From NCBI RefSeq assembly GCF_001425405.1, contig NZ_LMQP01000001.1:261582-325581 (forward strand): a DNA stretch of 64,000 bases, in the 5' to 3' direction. The notes below the pieces were generated by a model. It searched no databases. It saw nothing but the letters and a program-made list of their open reading frames with translations, and was not told the origin of the DNA. Position numbers and translations under genes: made by a program. How positions within the stretch are numbered: the stretch's first letter is position 1; each line of letters begins with the position of its first letter. Below, piece by piece: positions 36,723 to 46,125 of this stretch. Origin of the DNA: Sphingomonas sp. Leaf412. Its GTDB lineage: Bacteria; Pseudomonadota; Alphaproteobacteria; Sphingomonadales; Sphingomonadaceae.

Positions 36723-37817
36723 TCACGTGCCGGGCCGCACGACGATCTTACAATGCCGGTCCGGTTCGCCGAGCGCGGCGAAGGCGTCGGCCACGCCGTC
36801 CAGCCCCACCTCCCCCGTCACCGCGGGCGCGACGTCGATCGTCCCGTCCGCGATGTGCCGCAGCGTGGCGGCGAATTCGTCGGGGGTGTAGGCCAGGACG
36901 AATTTCAGCGCGATCGACTTGTTGATGCACAGGAACGGTTCGATCGAGTCAGTCTGCATGCACACGCCGACGACGAGGATCTGGGTCCCCACCGGCACGC
37001 GCTCGATCAGCGACTGAATGACGCCGGGCACGCCGACGCATTCGAACACGACCGCACGCTTCCCCGTGCCGCCCGTCATCGCCAGCAGCGATCGTTCGGT
37101 ACGGCTATGCGGCACGCCCAACGCGGCCCAGCGCGCATGCGGATCGTCGGCGGCGGGGTCGACCACCTCGTCCGCGCCGAATTGTTCGGCCAGCCGCCGG
37201 CGCGCGGGGCTGTAGTCGCTGGCGATCACCGGCCCCAGCCCGCGCGCCTTCAGCGCCGCGATGACCGCGAGGCCGACGGGGCCGCAACCGACGACCAGGT
37301 TGACGGTGTCCGCGCCCGCGTCCGACTCGGCGACCGCATGTTCGCCGACCGCGAACGGCTCGGTCATCGCCGCCGCGACGTCGGACAGGCCGTTGGGCAC
37401 CGGCAGCAACATCGCCTCGGTCAGCACCATTTGCTGCGCGAACCCGCCGGGGAACAGGTTGGAATAACCCACGGTCTCGAACCCGCGCGGCGTCGGCACG
37501 ACGGGCATCCCGACGACGCGCGTGCCCGTCTTCAGCCGCCGGTCGGTGCCGGGTCCGTGATCCAGCACCGCCGCACAATATTCATGGCCGAACACGATGT
37601 CGCGCGCCGGATCGATCAGCCCCGGCTCGCCCGTGCGCGCTGACAGCGCGACCATCGTCTCCATCGCATGGACGGCGTGGAGGTCGGAGCCGCAGATGCC
37701 GCAGCACAGGGTGCGGACCAGCACCTGCCCCGCCGCCGGCTCCGGCGTCGCCAGATCGTCGACGACCAGCGCGGGACCGCGGCGGACGACGGCGCGCATC
37801 AGCGCCCCGCTCGTCAT
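36723..37817 (-). CDS. Zinc-type medium-chain alcohol dehydrogenase
   Basis: A 364-residue protein. CGICGSDLHAVH (catalytic zinc cysteine and following residues), GHEYCAAVLDHGPG and the Rossmann motif VVGCGPVGLAVIAALKARG (about residue 170) are in place; the structural-zinc four-cysteine lobe is not seen. It should oxidise an alcohol with NAD(P). Starts at ATG 37817, overlapping the GST stop by 4 bp (ATGA), so it is the third gene of the LLM-GST-ADH unit. ATG 37799 is an alternative start. Confidence 0.9.
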   Translation of the reverse strand: MTSGALMRAVVRRGPALVVDDLATPEPAAGQVLVRTLCCGICGSDLHAVHAMETMVALSARTGEPGLIDPARDIVFGHEYCAAVLDHGPGTDRRLKTGTRVVGMPVVPTPRGFETVGYSNLFPGGFAQQMVLTEAMLLPVPNGLSDVAAAMTEPFAVGEHAVAESDAGADTVNLVVGCGPVGLAVIAALKARGLGPVIASDYSPARRRLAEQFGADEVVDPAADDPHARWAALGVPHSRTERSLLAMTGGTGKRAVVFECVGVPGVIQSLIERVPVGTQILVVGVCMQTDSIEPFLCINKSIALKFVLAYTPDEFAATLRHIADGTIDVAPAVTGEVGLDGVADAFAALGEPDRHCKIVVRPGT

Positions 37818-38605
37818 CGCATGTCCGGGGTGAAGCGGATGTTGTCGCGCGCCATCCCCTCGGTCACGACGTCGATCCCGCCCGACCGGATCATCCATTC
37901 CAGCCGGTGGTCGCGATACTCACGCTTGAACAGGCCCTGCTCCACCGCCTTCGCGACATCGCCCATCCCGCCCCCCGCGGTCCTCGCCGCCCTGGCCTCC
38001 GCCAGCGTGTCGGCGACGGAGGCGCGGGCGTTGGCGCGCGCCAGCCAGTCCGCCAGCCGCCCGCCGGGCGCATGGCCATGCCCGACCGATCCGTTCAGGT
38101 ACGGCGCGACTGCGGCGTCGCCCCAGCCGAAGCGGTCGCCGGTGAACCAGTCGGCCGCGCCCAATTGCCGCTCCAGCCACGCGAACATCCCCGCCAGCTG
38201 CCGCTCCGCCGACGCCAGCAACGCGTCCGCCGCCCCGTCCCGGCCGCGGCCGAAGGCACGGACCTCGGTCAGGCCCCAGTTGATCGCCTCCAGCTGCGTG
38301 TCGACCACATCCTCGACCATCCGCACCCGCGCCCGGTCCGCGGGCGCGGCGGGCAGCATCGGACGGTCGGGATAGGCGTCCTCCAGATATTCCAGGATGA
38401 CGGTCGAATCGAACACCGCCACGTCGCCGTCAATCAGCGCGGGCACCTCGGCGCGCGGATTGGCGGCCAGGAAATCCCCCCGCGCCCCGCCCGTGCCGAT
38501 GCCGCCGGGCACGACCGTGTCGAACGCCAGCTCCTTCTCGCGCAGCGCGATCTTCACTTTCTGCGCATAGGGCGAAAACGGGTGGTCCCAGAGGGTCAGC
38601 GTCAC
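37814..38605 (-). CDS. Glutathione S-transferase family protein
   Basis: A 263-residue GST: thioredoxin-like N-domain with LWDHPFSPYAQKVKIALREK (catalytic serine/cysteine position is SPY), FDSTVILEYLED (glutathione-binding E-S region) and a helical C-domain ending in GMARDNIRFTPDMR. Longer than usual GSTs by about 40 residues. Starts at GTG 38605, overlapping the monooxygenase stop (GTGA). In this setting it may conjugate or open an epoxide product. Confidence 0.85.
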   Translation of the reverse strand: MTLTLWDHPFSPYAQKVKIALREKELAFDTVVPGGIGTGGARGDFLAANPRAEVPALIDGDVAVFDSTVILEYLEDAYPDRPMLPAAPADRARVRMVEDVVDTQLEAINWGLTEVRAFGRGRDGAADALLASAERQLAGMFAWLERQLGAADWFTGDRFGWGDAAVAPYLNGSVGHGHAPGGRLADWLARANARASVADTLAEARAARTAGGGMGDVAKAVEQGLFKREYRDHRLEWMIRSGGIDVVTEGMARDNIRFTPDMR

Positions 38606-39816
38606 TCCGCCGCCTCCGGCTTCTTGTCGAGGCCCATCGCCGCCAGGATTTCGGGCCGGATATTGTCGCTGCCCTTGTCCGCCACATGTTGCGCGACGCG
38701 CGCGCCGACCGCCTTCTGCGCCTCCCCGATGAAGCGCGGGCGATTGTCCGCGGCCCAGCGCAGGCTGGCGTCGCGGTTGGTGTTGCTTCCCTGGAAATGC
38801 GGCATCACGTGGCGCGCGATCAGTTCGTAGGACGCTTTCTTGTCCGCCCAGTCGGCCCAGTTGGTATCGAGCGTCAGGAACGCGCCGAACCCGCCCGACT
38901 GCTCCTGCAACCGTGCGATCTGGCGCACCGCGTCGTCGGGCGTGCCGACGATGGCCATGCCCGAATTGACCAGCGAATCGACGGGATCGCTGCCGTCCTG
39001 CGGCGCCAGCGGCAGCGCCGCGACCTCGCGGAAATAATACAGCCATTCCTCGATGCCGAACCTTACCTGCGCGCGCGCCTCCTCGGTCGTGCGCGCGATA
39101 TGGACCGGGCCGACCAGCCGCCACTGGTCGCGGTCCATCGCATGCCCCGCGTCGCGCGCCGCATCCTCCGCGATCGCCCAATTGGTGGCCAGCGCGTTGA
39201 ACCCGCCCGCCTGCGTCGCGCCGATCGACAGCACGCCGACGCCGTGCCGCCCCGCCGCCGACGCGCCGGTGGGCGACACCTGGCTGGCGACCGCGATCTG
39301 CACCGACGGGCGCGTGTACGGCGTCATCTGCAACCGCGCCTCGTTCAGTTCGAACCAGTCGGTCTTCTTCGTCACCGTCTCCCCGCGCAGCAGCGGGACC
39401 AGCACGTCCAGCGCCTCGTCCATCCGGTCGCGCTGCTTCGCCACCGGGATGCCCATCATGAAGGCGTCGGACGGCAGCGCGCCCGGCCCGACCCCGAACA
39501 TCACGCGCCCGCGCGTGATGTGGTCCAGCTGGTTGATGCGATCCGCCAGCATCAGGGGGTGGTGATAGGGCAACGACGACACGCCGGTGCCCAGCCGGAT
39601 ATGCTTCGTCCGCTCCGCCACCGTGGCGATGAACAGTTCGGGACTGGCGATCAGCTCGTAGCCCGCGGAATGATGCTCGCCGATCCACGCCTCGTCGAAC
39701 CCCAGCTTGTCCATATGGACGACCAGGTCGAGATCGCGCTCGATCGCCTGGGTCGGATTTTCATCCAGCGGGTGGAAAGGCGCGATGAACGCCCCGAAAC
39801 GCAGCCGGTCGGCCAT
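38602..39816 (-). CDS. LLM-class flavin-dependent monooxygenase (limonene-monooxygenase-like)
   Basis: A 404-residue luciferase-like TIM-barrel protein: FGAFIAPFHPLDENPTQAI, EAWIGEHHSAGYE, GTGVSSLPYHHPLMLADR, GRVMFGVGPGALPSDAFMMG. These blocks resemble the FMNH2-dependent monooxygenases related to LimB (limonene 1,2-monooxygenase), which make epoxides. First gene of the LLM-GST-ADH operon; the P450 further on could hydroxylate the same compound. The actual substrate is not known. Confidence 0.85.
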   Translation of the reverse strand: MADRLRFGAFIAPFHPLDENPTQAIERDLDLVVHMDKLGFDEAWIGEHHSAGYELIASPELFIATVAERTKHIRLGTGVSSLPYHHPLMLADRINQLDHITRGRVMFGVGPGALPSDAFMMGIPVAKQRDRMDEALDVLVPLLRGETVTKKTDWFELNEARLQMTPYTRPSVQIAVASQVSPTGASAAGRHGVGVLSIGATQAGGFNALATNWAIAEDAARDAGHAMDRDQWRLVGPVHIARTTEEARAQVRFGIEEWLYYFREVAALPLAPQDGSDPVDSLVNSGMAIVGTPDDAVRQIARLQEQSGGFGAFLTLDTNWADWADKKASYELIARHVMPHFQGSNTNRDASLRWAADNRPRFIGEAQKAVGARVAQHVADKGSDNIRPEILAAMGLDKKPEAAE

Positions 39817-39933
39817 GTCGTGATCCTCGCCATAACTTTTGTTCTGGGGCGGAGGGTATGTCGGCTTTCGGTCCGGGCCAAGTGAAAAGTTTCGAGACGA
39901 AACCCTCCCCTCGCCACGATCGGCGCGCGGGGA

Positions 39934-40305
39934 CTATCGCCGCCGCCGGAAACTCCCCCGCGCCAGCACCACGCCCAGCGCCAGCAGCGCGATCGGCGCG
40001 ATCCACAGCGGCAGCGTCGCCCAGCCCAGCGGCGGATCGTAGCTGACATAATCGCCATATCGCGCGATCAACCAGTCGCGCACCTGGCGCGGCGTCTCTC
40101 CCGCGGCGATTCGCGACCGCACCAGCGCACGCATCTCGCCCGCCATGTCGGCGTCCGAATCGGCGATCGACTGCCCCTGGCAGACGAGGCAGCGGATGCT
40201 CTCCATCAACCCCCGCGCTGCCGCCTCCTTCACCGGATCGCGCAACTGCGTATGCGCCAGCCCGGCGTCGGGCGTGGCGGCGGCCAGGAGCAGCGCGACG
40301 ATCAC
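39934..40305 (-). CDS. ccmH: Cytochrome c maturation protein CcmH (N-terminal type)
   Basis: A 123-residue membrane-anchored protein with a signal peptide and the heme-lyase motif in IRCLVCQGQS (C-x-x-C), then the RYGDYVSYDPP segment and a C-terminal helix. It reduces apocytochrome thiols for heme attachment. Starts GTG 40305, overlapping dsbE by 4 bp. The separate ccmI gene usually found downstream is not present; a luciferase-like gene follows. Confidence 0.9.
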   Translation of the reverse strand: MIVALLLAAATPDAGLAHTQLRDPVKEAAARGLMESIRCLVCQGQSIADSDADMAGEMRALVRSRIAAGETPRQVRDWLIARYGDYVSYDPPLGWATLPLWIAPIALLALGVVLARGSFRRRR

Positions 40306-40829
40306 TTCGCCTTCGCCAGGGCCTGCAACAGGTCGGGGATATCGTCGGCGCGGATGTCGCCGACATGCTGGCTGACGATCGTGCCCTTGCCGTCGATCAC
40401 GAACGTCTCGGGCACGCCCGACGAACCGATCGCGAGTTGCAGCCGGCTGTGGCGGTCGTCGCCGATCGCGGCATAGGGATCGCCGTTGCGCATCAGGAAG
40501 CGCGATACCGCCGCGGGCGTATCCTTGATCGCCACCGCATCGATCGGCACGCCCGCCGCCTTCAGCGTCATCAGCTGCGGCGCCTCCGCGATGCACGGCA
40601 CGCACCAGCTGGCGAACACGTTCAGCAGGCGCGGGCTGCCCTTGCGGAAATCGGCGCTCGACAGGCCCGGCTTGCCCGGCGCGATCGCGGGCAGCGTGAA
40701 TTCGGGCAGCGGCTTGCCCACCATGCGGGAATGGACCGTCCGGTCGGCGGGCCGGTACAGGCCCCAGGCGATCACCGCGATCAGCACGCCGAACGCGCAC
40801 AGCGGCACCCACAACAGCCAGCGCCTCAC
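40302..40829 (-). CDS. dsbE: Thiol:disulfide oxidoreductase CcmG/DsbE
   Basis: A 175-residue thioredoxin-like protein with an N-terminal membrane anchor (WLLWVPLCAFGVLIAVIAWGL) and WCVPC active site, plus GKPLPEFTLP and the GVPETFVIDGKG cis-proline region. Periplasmic reductant for cytochrome c biogenesis. GTG 40829 start overlaps ccmF stop by 4 bp. Confidence 0.92.
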   Translation of the reverse strand: MRRWLLWVPLCAFGVLIAVIAWGLYRPADRTVHSRMVGKPLPEFTLPAIAPGKPGLSSADFRKGSPRLLNVFASWCVPCIAEAPQLMTLKAAGVPIDAVAIKDTPAAVSRFLMRNGDPYAAIGDDRHSRLQLAIGSSGVPETFVIDGKGTIVSQHVGDIRADDIPDLLQALAKAK

Positions 40830-42742
40830 GCCTCCAGCCTCCGCCCCCGCTGACGCCGCGCGCGCGCCGCATGGCCCAGCAGCGACAGGAGCCCGCCGAC
40901 CGCGATCATCGCGCCGCCCAGCCAGATCAGCGTCACCCACGGCTTCCACCACAATCGCACCTGCCACCGCCCGTCGTCGCCCAGCGCGCCCAGAACGGTG
41001 TACAATTGCCCCGATGGCAAGGTCGCGATCGCGCTTTCGTTGGTGGCGGTGACCGGGTTGTTGAAATAGCGGACCTGCGGGCGCAGCACGAAGGGCGCGT
41101 CGCCGTCGGGCGTCACCGACAGCCGTGCCTCCAGCGCGGTCCAATTGTCGCCGATGACCGGCCGCACGCCGTCCAGCGTCACGCCGAACCCCGCGACGCG
41201 CGCGGGCTGGCCCGTGCCGACCGCCACCATCGTCTCGCGCGTGAAGGCGGTCGATACCGCCATCCCGGCCAGGCTGACCGCGATGCCCAGATGCGCGACG
41301 ACCATGCCCCACACGAACAGCGGCGTCCGCGCCAGGTTGCGGCGTGCGAGCGGCGCGACGCTGGCCACCGCCAACCCCGCCGCAAGCGCGATCCCGGCGA
41401 GCGGCAGCGGGTTGATCGGTCCCGCCAGCACGAACACGCCCGCCCCTGCGGCCAGCGTCGCCGCGATCGGCCACGTCATCCGCGTCAGGACCGCATCCGC
41501 CTCCTCGCGCCGCCAGCGCATCAACGGCCCGACCGCCATGATCGCGACCAGCAGCAGCGCCACCGGCCCCGCGGTGGAATCGAAGAACGGCGGCCCGACC
41601 GACAATTGGACGTCGAACGCGCCCGCGACGATGGGATAGAAGGTGCCGATCAGCACGATGCCCAGGATGACGGTCAGCAACAGGTTGTTGGTGACCAGCG
41701 CGCCCTCGCGGCTCAGCGGGTCGAACGGCGCCCCCTGCCGCACGCTGCCGATCCGGACCGCGAACAACGTCAGCGCCGCGCCGATGTACAGGACCAGCAG
41801 CGCGAGGATGAAGCTGCCGCGCGACGGATCGACCGCGAAGGCGTGGACGCTGGTCAGGATGCCGGAGCGGACCAGGAACGTGCCCAGCATCGACATGCTG
41901 AACGCCACGACCGCCAGCATGATCGTCCACGCGCGCAACCCGTCGCGCGTCGCCAGCACGCTGACCGAATGGAGCAGGGCGGTCGCGGCGAGCCACGGCA
42001 TCAGGCTGGCATTCTCGACCGGGTCCCAGAACCACCAGCCGCCCCAGCCCAATTCGTAATAGGCCCAGTAGCTGCCCGCGGTGATGCCCAGCGTCAGGAA
42101 CACCCACGCCGCCAGCACCCACGGCCGCATCGCGCGCGCGAACGCCGGCCCGACATCGCGCGTGACCAATGCGCCGACCGCGAAGGAGAAGGCGACCGAC
42201 AGCCCGACATAGCCCGCGTACAGCGTCGGGGGATGGAAGGCGAGGCCGGGGTCCTGCAACAACGGGTTCAGCCCCGCGCCGTCGGGCGGCGCGGGGTTCA
42301 GCCGCGCGAACGGGTTCGAGGCGAACAGCAAGAAGGCGTAGAAGCCCAGCGCGATCCCCGCCTGCGCGCCCAGCGTCGCGACCAATGTCGCATCGGGCAG
42401 GCGCCGCTCGAACCGCGCCACGCCTGCGCCCGCGAGGCCCAGGATCGTGACCCACAGCAGCATCGACCCCTCGTGGTTTCCCCACGCGCCCGCCAGCTTG
42501 TAGATCGCGGGCTTCATCGAATGGCTGTTGGCCGCGACCAGCGCGACCGACATGTCGCTGTTCCAGAAGCACGCGATCAGCGCGAGCATCGCGACGCCCG
42601 CCATCGCGCCCTGCACGATCGCGACCGCGCGGGCGGCGGCCACCGCCTCCCCGCGCCGCTGCGCGACGAACGCCAGCGCCAGCTGCAACGCGGCCAGCGC
42701 GGCGGCCAGCCACAAAGCGGCAAGGCCGAGTTCGGCGATCAT
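40826..42742 (-). CDS. ccmF: Cytochrome c heme lyase subunit CcmF
   Basis: A 638-residue membrane protein with about fifteen helices. The WWD heme-handling segment is ELGWGGWWFWDPVENASLMPWL near residue 240, typical of CcmF, with further histidines in NSHSMK and GNHEGSMLLWV. It receives heme from CcmE and attaches it with CcmH. ccmE, normally just before it, is absent: the upstream neighbour is a SRPBCC protein, 112 bp away. Confidence 0.95.
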   Translation of the reverse strand: MIAELGLAALWLAAALAALQLALAFVAQRRGEAVAAARAVAIVQGAMAGVAMLALIACFWNSDMSVALVAANSHSMKPAIYKLAGAWGNHEGSMLLWVTILGLAGAGVARFERRLPDATLVATLGAQAGIALGFYAFLLFASNPFARLNPAPPDGAGLNPLLQDPGLAFHPPTLYAGYVGLSVAFSFAVGALVTRDVGPAFARAMRPWVLAAWVFLTLGITAGSYWAYYELGWGGWWFWDPVENASLMPWLAATALLHSVSVLATRDGLRAWTIMLAVVAFSMSMLGTFLVRSGILTSVHAFAVDPSRGSFILALLVLYIGAALTLFAVRIGSVRQGAPFDPLSREGALVTNNLLLTVILGIVLIGTFYPIVAGAFDVQLSVGPPFFDSTAGPVALLLVAIMAVGPLMRWRREEADAVLTRMTWPIAATLAAGAGVFVLAGPINPLPLAGIALAAGLAVASVAPLARRNLARTPLFVWGMVVAHLGIAVSLAGMAVSTAFTRETMVAVGTGQPARVAGFGVTLDGVRPVIGDNWTALEARLSVTPDGDAPFVLRPQVRYFNNPVTATNESAIATLPSGQLYTVLGALGDDGRWQVRLWWKPWVTLIWLGGAMIAVGGLLSLLGHAARARRQRGRRLEA

Positions 42743-42854
42743 GCGGCGGGACGGGAAGCGGTCACGCGGCGTGCCTTACGGCGTGGCGCGGCGGGATGCC
42801 AGCCAGCAACCTGCGTTCGCCCCGAGCGACGCGCCCAGCCCGAACGGCGCGCGG

Positions 42855-43310
42855 CTATTCTCCCGCCAGCCGCATCGCCACCTCGACCAGCTGGTCCGTC
42901 GCCGCGTTCCACCCCGCCTCGAACCCCATCGCCGCGTGGCTCTCCATCGCCGCCGCGGTCCAGTGGCGCGCGATCGCTGTGTAGCGGGTGCGGCCGTCGC
43001 CCAGATCCTCGAACCGGTCGATCCGGACCATGAACGGTTCCGCGGGCTGCCAGTCCGCCGTCACCGCGTCGGTGGAGACGATCAGGCGTTCGGGCACGAC
43101 CTCCAGGTACACGCCCGCCAGCGCATTCTCCTCCCCGTCCGGTCCGCGCATCACCATTTCGGAGCGGCCGCCCGCGCGCAATTCCTGCGCGCCGACCTCG
43201 ACCGTCCACGGCCGCGGGCAGAACCATTCCTCGGTGTGTTCCGTCCACGCGCGCCAGACCGCCGCGACGGGGGCGTCGATGACGCGTTCGATGCTCAGTT
43301 CGTGGCTCAT
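42855..43310 (-). CDS. SRPBCC/AHSA1-family protein
   Basis: A 151-residue START-like fold protein: [24 protein letters not shown] and [21 protein letters not shown] (the conserved 'GW...LxxL' end) mark the AHSA1 group. It binds a hydrophobic ligand. Its start ATG 43310 overlaps the preceding VOC stop by 4 bp, making it the last gene of the operon that begins at 46550. Confidence 0.88.
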   Translation of the reverse strand: MSHELSIERVIDAPVAAVWRAWTEHTEEWFCPRPWTVEVGAQELRAGGRSEMVMRGPDGEENALAGVYLEVVPERLIVSTDAVTADWQPAEPFMVRIDRFEDLGDGRTRYTAIARHWTAAAMESHAAMGFEAGWNAATDQLVEVAMRLAGE

Positions 43311-43783
43311 GCGACCGCCTCCTCCAGCGTTGCGATATCGATCCTGCGCATCGTCATCATCGCTGCGAACGCGCGCCGCGCCAGCGCGCGATCGGGCTGC
43401 ATCATCAGTTCGTTCAGCCGCCGCGGCGTGATCTGCCACGAAAAGCCCCATCGATCCCTGCACCAGCCGCACGCGCTCTCCGCCCCGCCGTTGCCGACGA
43501 TCGCATCCCAGTATCGGTCGGTTTCCGCCTGGTCCTGCGTTTCGACCATGAACGACACCGCCTCGTTGGGCACGAAATCCGGCCCGCCGTTCAGCCCCAT
43601 GAACGCGCGGCCGAGCACGGTGAATTCCACCACCAGCTCCGCGCCCTCCTCCCCGCCCGGGAACGGCGACGGCGCGGCATAGGCGCCGTCGACGTGGCTG
43701 TCCGGAAAGGTCGCGGCATAGAATTCCGCCGCACGCCGCGCTTCGCCGTGGTCGAACCACAGGCAGGTCTTCAACGCACCCAT
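43307..43783 (-). CDS. PhnB-like VOC protein (3-demethylubiquinone-9 methyltransferase-like fold)
   Basis: A 158-residue VOC-fold protein: [21 protein letters not shown] near the start, [18 protein letters not shown], and [12 protein letters not shown], with a C-terminal helix. This is the PhnB/DUF1338-unlike 'YjdN' type. No clear metal set. Separated by 1 bp from the two-domain VOC gene upstream and overlapping the SRPBCC gene below. Confidence 0.88.
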   Translation of the reverse strand: MGALKTCLWFDHGEARRAAEFYAATFPDSHVDGAYAAPSPFPGGEEGAELVVEFTVLGRAFMGLNGGPDFVPNEAVSFMVETQDQAETDRYWDAIVGNGGAESACGWCRDRWGFSWQITPRRLNELMMQPDRALARRAFAAMMTMRRIDIATLEEAVA

Positions 43784-43784
43784 C

Positions 43785-44570
43785 TCACGCCTCCTTCCGC
43801 GGGCCGACGATGCCGATCTGGTGGCCCGCCACATCGGTGATATTGGCGGAATAATCGCCGCCGGGGATCTGGTCCGGCCCCTGCATCAATGCGCCGCCGC
43901 CGGCGGTCGCGGTCGCGATCGCGGCATCGATGTCGGGGACCAGCACGTACCAGTTCCATCGCGCGGGCGCGCCCGTCGCGGTGCTGGACATGATGGCGCC
44001 GGGGCGGAAATCCGCGCCCTTCCCGATGAAGGCATAATCGCCCAGCTCGCCCATCGGCATCGCCCCCGCTCTCTCCCACCCGAACAGCGCGCCGTAGAAG
44101 GCGAAGGCCCCGTCGGGATCGGGGGTCGACAGTTCGATCCACACGCCATGGCCCACGTTGCCCGCTCGCTGACCGAACGCCTGCGACGGCGTCGGGTCGG
44201 TACGGGCCATCACCGCGAAGGTCACGCCCTGCGGATCGTGCGCCAGCGCGAAGCGGCCGACATGCGGGATATCCATCGGCCCGAGGACGATCCCGCCGCC
44301 CGATCCCGTCACCCGCGCCGCCGTCGCGTCGACGTCCGCGGTCGCGAAATAGACCAGCCAGCCGGGAAAGCCGGGGACGCAGAGCGGGGGGCTGACGATC
44401 CCCGCCACGCCGCCGCCGTCCGCGGCCTGCGCGACGAAATAATCGTGATGCTCCGCCATCGGCGGCGCGGCGATGTCCCAGCCCGCGACCGCGGCGTAGA
44501 ACGATCGCGCCGCGTCGACATCGGCGGTATTGAGTTCGAACCAGATCGGCATGCCGTCGGGATCGGCCAT
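43785..44570 (-). CDS. Two-domain VOC protein
   Basis: A 261-residue protein of two similar VOC halves: [24 protein letters not shown] and, after residue 130, [23 protein letters not shown]. Each half ends in a '[18 protein letters not shown]' / '[10 protein letters not shown]' strand pair. Looks like an internal duplication. Possible role in binding or isomerising a small electrophile; metal ligands are not obvious. Mid-operon. Confidence 0.88.
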   Translation of the reverse strand: MADPDGMPIWFELNTADVDAARSFYAAVAGWDIAAPPMAEHHDYFVAQAADGGGVAGIVSPPLCVPGFPGWLVYFATADVDATAARVTGSGGGIVLGPMDIPHVGRFALAHDPQGVTFAVMARTDPTPSQAFGQRAGNVGHGVWIELSTPDPDGAFAFYGALFGWERAGAMPMGELGDYAFIGKGADFRPGAIMSSTATGAPARWNWYVLVPDIDAAIATATAGGGALMQGPDQIPGGDYSANITDVAGHQIGIVGPRKEA

Positions 44571-44586
44571 GTCTTGTCTCCTGTCC

Positions 44587-45303
44587 CTATGCGTCGAGGA
44601 TGACGGCGAAGCCGCCGTAGATCAGCCGCTTGCCGTCGAACGGCATGTCGGACGGCGGCGTCTGCATCCGCGGGTCCGCCATCACCGCCGCCATTCCGGC
44701 GTCGCGCGTCGCCTTGTCGGGCCATTCGATCCAGGAGAAGACGACCGTCTCCTCGCCCTCGGTCTGCACCGCGCGATGGAAATCGGTCTTCTGCCCGCGC
44801 ATCAGGTCGTCGCCCCACGTCTCCACGACGCGCATCGCGCCATGGTCGCGGAACACCACCGACGCCGCTCGCGCCATGGCGAGATAATCGTCGCGCCGCG
44901 CGGGCAGGACGGGCGCGACGAAGCCGTCGACATAGGTCGCGCCGCCCGTCTTGCCGTCATCCAGGATCGCCTCGAACCCGGAATAGACCATGCGGCTGCC
45001 GTCGAACGGCATGTCGCCCATCTCTTCCATCCGGGGATCGCTCATCATCCGCGCGGTGGCGGCATCGCGCGTCGCCTTGTCGGGATATTCCAGCCAGGAG
45101 AACAGCACCGTCTCCGCGTCCGTCGCCTGCACCGCGCGCGCGAAATCGGTGCGCGTGCCCGCGGGCACGTCGTCGCCCCACGCCTCGACGAACCGGCGCG
45201 CGCCGAATTCCGCGAACAGCGGCACCGCCTTCGCGGCATGTTTCAGATACGCGTCCCTGCCGGCCGTCGGCACCGGCGTGATGAAGCCTTCGACATAGGT
45301 CAT
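44587..45303 (-). CDS. Tandem DUF1428 protein
   Basis: A 238-residue protein formed by two DUF1428 domains: YVEGFITPVP.. to ..YSGFEAILD (residues 1-115), then YVDGFVAPVL.. to ..YGGFAVILDA (123-238). Each has the FSWxExPDKATRD block. Single DUF1428 proteins are about 120 residues, so this is a fused duplication. Function of the family is unknown. The start ATG 45303 overlaps the GST stop by 4 bp. Confidence 0.9.
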   Translation of the reverse strand: MTYVEGFITPVPTAGRDAYLKHAAKAVPLFAEFGARRFVEAWGDDVPAGTRTDFARAVQATDAETVLFSWLEYPDKATRDAATARMMSDPRMEEMGDMPFDGSRMVYSGFEAILDDGKTGGATYVDGFVAPVLPARRDDYLAMARAASVVFRDHGAMRVVETWGDDLMRGQKTDFHRAVQTEGEETVVFSWIEWPDKATRDAGMAAVMADPRMQTPPSDMPFDGKRLIYGGFAVILDA

Positions 45304-46004
45304 GCCCGTTCTCCTGCATCCTGCGATTGCGCGTCCAGCCACGCCTGGAACCCCGGCGGTGCCGTGCCGGTGAACCCCGCCATGTGATCCGCCAGCGCGC
45401 GCGCGAACGCGGGCCGCGCCTCGCCGCGCGCGACATAGGCGACGAGATTGGGATAGGGATCGAGCATCCCGTCGCCCGCGACGATCCGCAACACCGACGA
45501 TGTCAGCAGGTCGCCCGCGGTGAAGACCTCGCCGTCGAGCCATTCCCTGGTGCCCAGCCGCTCCGAAAGTTCGGCCAGCCGCTCGTGCACGCGCGCCTCC
45601 ACCGCGGGGCGGCGGGGTTCGGACCATGGCTCGCCGCGTTCGAAGATCGTGACGATCGACAGGTCCATGATCGGCGGCTCCAGCGTGTTGAGCGCAGCGA
45701 ACATCCATTCGATCGCGCGCGCACGGCCGTCGCGCGTTTCGGGCCACAGGCCGTCGTGCGAATCCGCGATGTGCAGAACGATCGCGCCCGATTCGAACAG
45801 GGTCAGCCCGCCCACCTCGTAGGTCGGCACCTGCCCGAACGGCTGCCGCCCGCGGTGCGGCCCCTGCTTCTGCTCGCCCTGGCTGAGGTACAGGACGTCA
45901 TAGTCCTGCCCCACTTCCTCCAGCGCCCAGCGGACGCGCAGGTCGCGGACCTGCCCCTGCGCGAACGGGGGGACCCAGTCGAACGCGGTGATGATCGGCT
46001 TCAT
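45300..46004 (-). CDS. Glutathione S-transferase family protein
   Basis: A 234-residue GST with the N-domain FDWVPPFAQGQVRDLRVRWALEE and the glutathione-binding FESGAIVLHIAD motif (E-S), then the all-helical C-domain (MFAALNTLEPPIMDL). Operon partner of DUF1428 and VOC genes; a likely conjugating or isomerising detoxification enzyme. Confidence 0.9.
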   Translation of the reverse strand: MKPIITAFDWVPPFAQGQVRDLRVRWALEEVGQDYDVLYLSQGEQKQGPHRGRQPFGQVPTYEVGGLTLFESGAIVLHIADSHDGLWPETRDGRARAIEWMFAALNTLEPPIMDLSIVTIFERGEPWSEPRRPAVEARVHERLAELSERLGTREWLDGEVFTAGDLLTSSVLRIVAGDGMLDPYPNLVAYVARGEARPAFARALADHMAGFTGTAPPGFQAWLDAQSQDAGERA

Positions 46005-46017
46005 GGATTCGCTCCCG

Positions 46018-46125
46018 TCACGCGAAGGGGGCGGCGCCGGCCAAAGCGGCCTGCCCCAGGATCGCCAGCGTGGTGCCGACGAAGGCGACGATGCCCGGCA
46101 TCGTCGAACGATGCCGCGCGTTCAC
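46018..46125 (-). CDS. Possible 35-residue hydrophobic peptide or gene remnant
   Basis: GTG 46125 overlaps the VOC stop (GTGA) and the frame ends at 46018, 13 bp before the GST start. The product (MNARHRSTMPGIVAFVGTTL.. ending AALAGAAPFA) is one membrane segment. The GTGA coupling matches the rest of the operon and argues for translation. Equally, it may be the N-terminus of a deleted membrane methyltransferase or similar gene; a longer relative would settle this. Confidence 0.4.
   Translation of the reverse strand: MNARHRSTMPGIVAFVGTTLAILGQAALAGAAPFA

Noticed and set aside
34659..37643. 994-codon plus-strand open frame
   Set aside because: Shadow of cysQ, P450 and ADH, whose motifs are complete on the minus strand.
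42743..42854. Search for ccmE or a small gene before ccmF
   Set aside because: Only 112 bp; no frame with a CcmE-like heme-binding histidine region.
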